Shown piece after piece: positions 10,291 to 11,316 of a stretch of 11,316 nt of DNA. Position 1 is the first letter of the stretch. Each line of letters starts with the position of its first letter. The stretch lies in assembly GCA_937873345.1 (NCBI GenBank), contig CALMRL010000405.1, forward strand, positions 1 through 11,316. Reading direction: 5' to 3'. Made by a program: the position numbers and the translations under genes. Origin of the DNA: an uncultured Beijerinckiaceae bacterium (GTDB taxonomy: Bacteria; Pseudomonadota; Alphaproteobacteria; Rhizobiales; Beijerinckiaceae). The notes below the pieces were generated by a model, which made no database searches, was not told the DNA's origin, and saw nothing but the letters and a program-made list of their open reading frames with translations.

Positions 10291-11232
10291 ACGGGCGTGC
10301 GCGGCGTGGTGCTCCACGCCGCCATCACGGCGCCCTCGAACCACCGCGCGAAGGCGACGCTGGGCGGATGGCTGGCCGCGCGCATCATGATCGGCATCGG
10401 CGGCGTCGACTCCCGCGCCCTCACCGCGACGATCCGCGAGAACGGCATGCCCAACGCCGTGATCGCGCACGAGCTGCACGGCCGCTTCGACCGCGAGGCG
10501 CTCAAGGCGCGGGCGGCGGCGTTCCGCGGCATGCAGGGCACCGACCTCGTGCCCGACGTGACCTCGTCGGAGCGCTCCGAATGGGCCGAGACGGTGTGGA
10601 GCCTGCAGGGGGGCTTCGGCCGCCAGGACGCGCCGAAGCACCGCGTGGTGGCGATCGACTACGGCATCAAGCGCAACATCCTGCGCCTGCTCGCCGACGC
10701 CGGCTGCGCCGTCACCGTCGTGCCGGCCTCGGCCACGGCCGACGACATCATGGCGCTGAAGCCCGACGGCGTGTTCCTGTCGAACGGCCCGGGCGACCCG
10801 GCCGAAACGGCGCGCTACGCCGGCACGGTCATCAAGGACATCGTCGACCGCAAGGTGCCGACCTTCGGCATCTGCCTCGGCCACCAGCTGCTGGCGCTGT
10901 CGCTCGGGGCGAAGACCGTGAAGATGCGCCAGGGCCACCACGGGGCCAACCATCCCGTGAAGGACCACGGGACGGGCCGCGTCGAGATCGTGTCCATGAA
11001 CCACGGCTTCGCGGTCGACCCCGGCACGCTGCCCCCGGAAGCCGTCGAAACCCACGTGTCGCTGTTCGACGGCACCAACTGCGGCATCAGCCTGTCGGAC
11101 CGCCCCGCCTTCTCGGTGCAGTACCACCCCGAGGCTTCGCCCGGGCCGCACGACAGCCGCGGGCTGTTCAAGCGCTTCGTGGAGATGATGGAGGCCGACA
11201 AGGCGAGCGGCAAGCCGCGCGGGGCGCGCTGA
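10291..11232 (+). pseudogene. carA: carA (carbamoyl-phosphate synthetase small subunit), 5'-truncated
   Basis: From GVRGVVLHAAITAPSNHRA to the stop at 11230-11232 this is a clear CarA. CarA is the glutaminase subunit that feeds ammonia to CarB to make carbamoyl phosphate for pyrimidine and arginine synthesis. About 313 residues are present, against about 380-400 in intact relatives. The missing piece is the first 85-90 residues, including the LxLADGTxxEG and NTAMTGYQE-type motifs of the N-terminal domain that packs against CarB. The glutaminase domain is whole: FGICLGHQ (nucleophile Cys, codon at 10873-10875), GHHGANHPV, SMNHGFAV, and QYHPEASPGP with the triad His and Glu. The frame extends back to an ATG at 10210, but the added residues (MRPGCGRPCC, then Gly/Ala/Arg-rich) are not CarA-like. 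Only about 2% of codons end in A or T, fewer than in pyrB. It is a broken gene, or an assembly join. Confidence 0.85.
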
Positions 11233-11266
11233 GGCGCGATTCGGCCCGGCCGACCGAAGGCGAAGA

Positions 11267-11304
11267 CCGGGCTGAAGCGCGGCTGAACGGCGCGCTCAGC
11301 CCGG
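11267..11304 (+). terminator. Strong hairpin downstream of carA, possible terminator
   Basis: CCGGGCTGA (11267-11275) pairs perfectly with TCAGCCCGG (11296-11304). Inside it GCGCG (11277-11281) pairs with CGCGC (11291-11295), giving about 14 base pairs with one bulged A and a 9-nt loop. It lies 34 nt after the carA stop. No T run follows, so it is either a weak intrinsic terminator or an mRNA 3'-end stabilising hairpin. Confidence 0.45.
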
Positions 11305-11316
11305 GTTCAAGGTCGG

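Noticed and set aside
9826..11151. 441-residue minus-strand open frame
   Set aside because: It is antisense to pyrC's end and to carA, and its product is Arg/Ala/Gly/His-rich without recognisable domains. A different minus frame was kept as the tail candidate.

Overview
This high-GC window (third codon positions mostly G or C) carries chromosomal housekeeping genes. The protein families and their grouping (topA-rnr-DUF983 on one side, pyrB-pyrC on the other) point to an alphaproteobacterium, most likely of the order Hyphomicrobiales. That placement is inference from family resemblance, not a database result.

Layout. Positions 1-6525 are read on the minus strand. In transcription order they encode DNA topoisomerase I (topA), RNase R (rnr, overlapping topA by 4 nt), a small DUF983 zinc-ribbon membrane protein, and an MFS transporter that runs off the left edge. 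A 185-bp divergent intergenic region (6526-6710) follows. Positions 6711-9949 are read on the plus strand: a formate/nitrite transporter family channel closed by a clear hairpin-plus-T-run terminator, then aspartate carbamoyltransferase (pyrB) and a dihydroorotase-like protein (pyrC). The dihydroorotase-like protein has lost the metal-binding His-x-His motif and several other active-site residues, so it is probably a non-catalytic partner of PyrB rather than a working enzyme.

The right end is abnormal. Between pyrC and position 10290 no intact gene is visible. The minus strand there holds an open frame that looks like the disordered Pro/Gly/Gln/Arg-rich C-terminus of a protein whose front end is missing. 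At about 10290, next to a 10-bp C5G5 palindrome and a strong G-quadruplex motif, the sequence switches into carA (small subunit of carbamoyl-phosphate synthetase) at roughly residue 85-90 of a normal protein. The glutaminase domain is complete but the N-terminal part is gone. This is either a genuine rearrangement or insertion breakpoint, or an assembly join.

How the genes relate: carA, pyrB and pyrC all belong to the early pyrimidine pathway (carbamoyl phosphate, then carbamoyl aspartate, then dihydroorotate). TopA and RNase R handle DNA supercoiling and structured RNA decay. I found no defence system, CRISPR array, tRNA/rRNA gene, transposase or phage gene. The most noteworthy items are the carA breakpoint, the ligand-less PyrC, and the departure from the alphaproteobacterial gene order pyrB-pyrC-plsY-dprA-topA-rnr.
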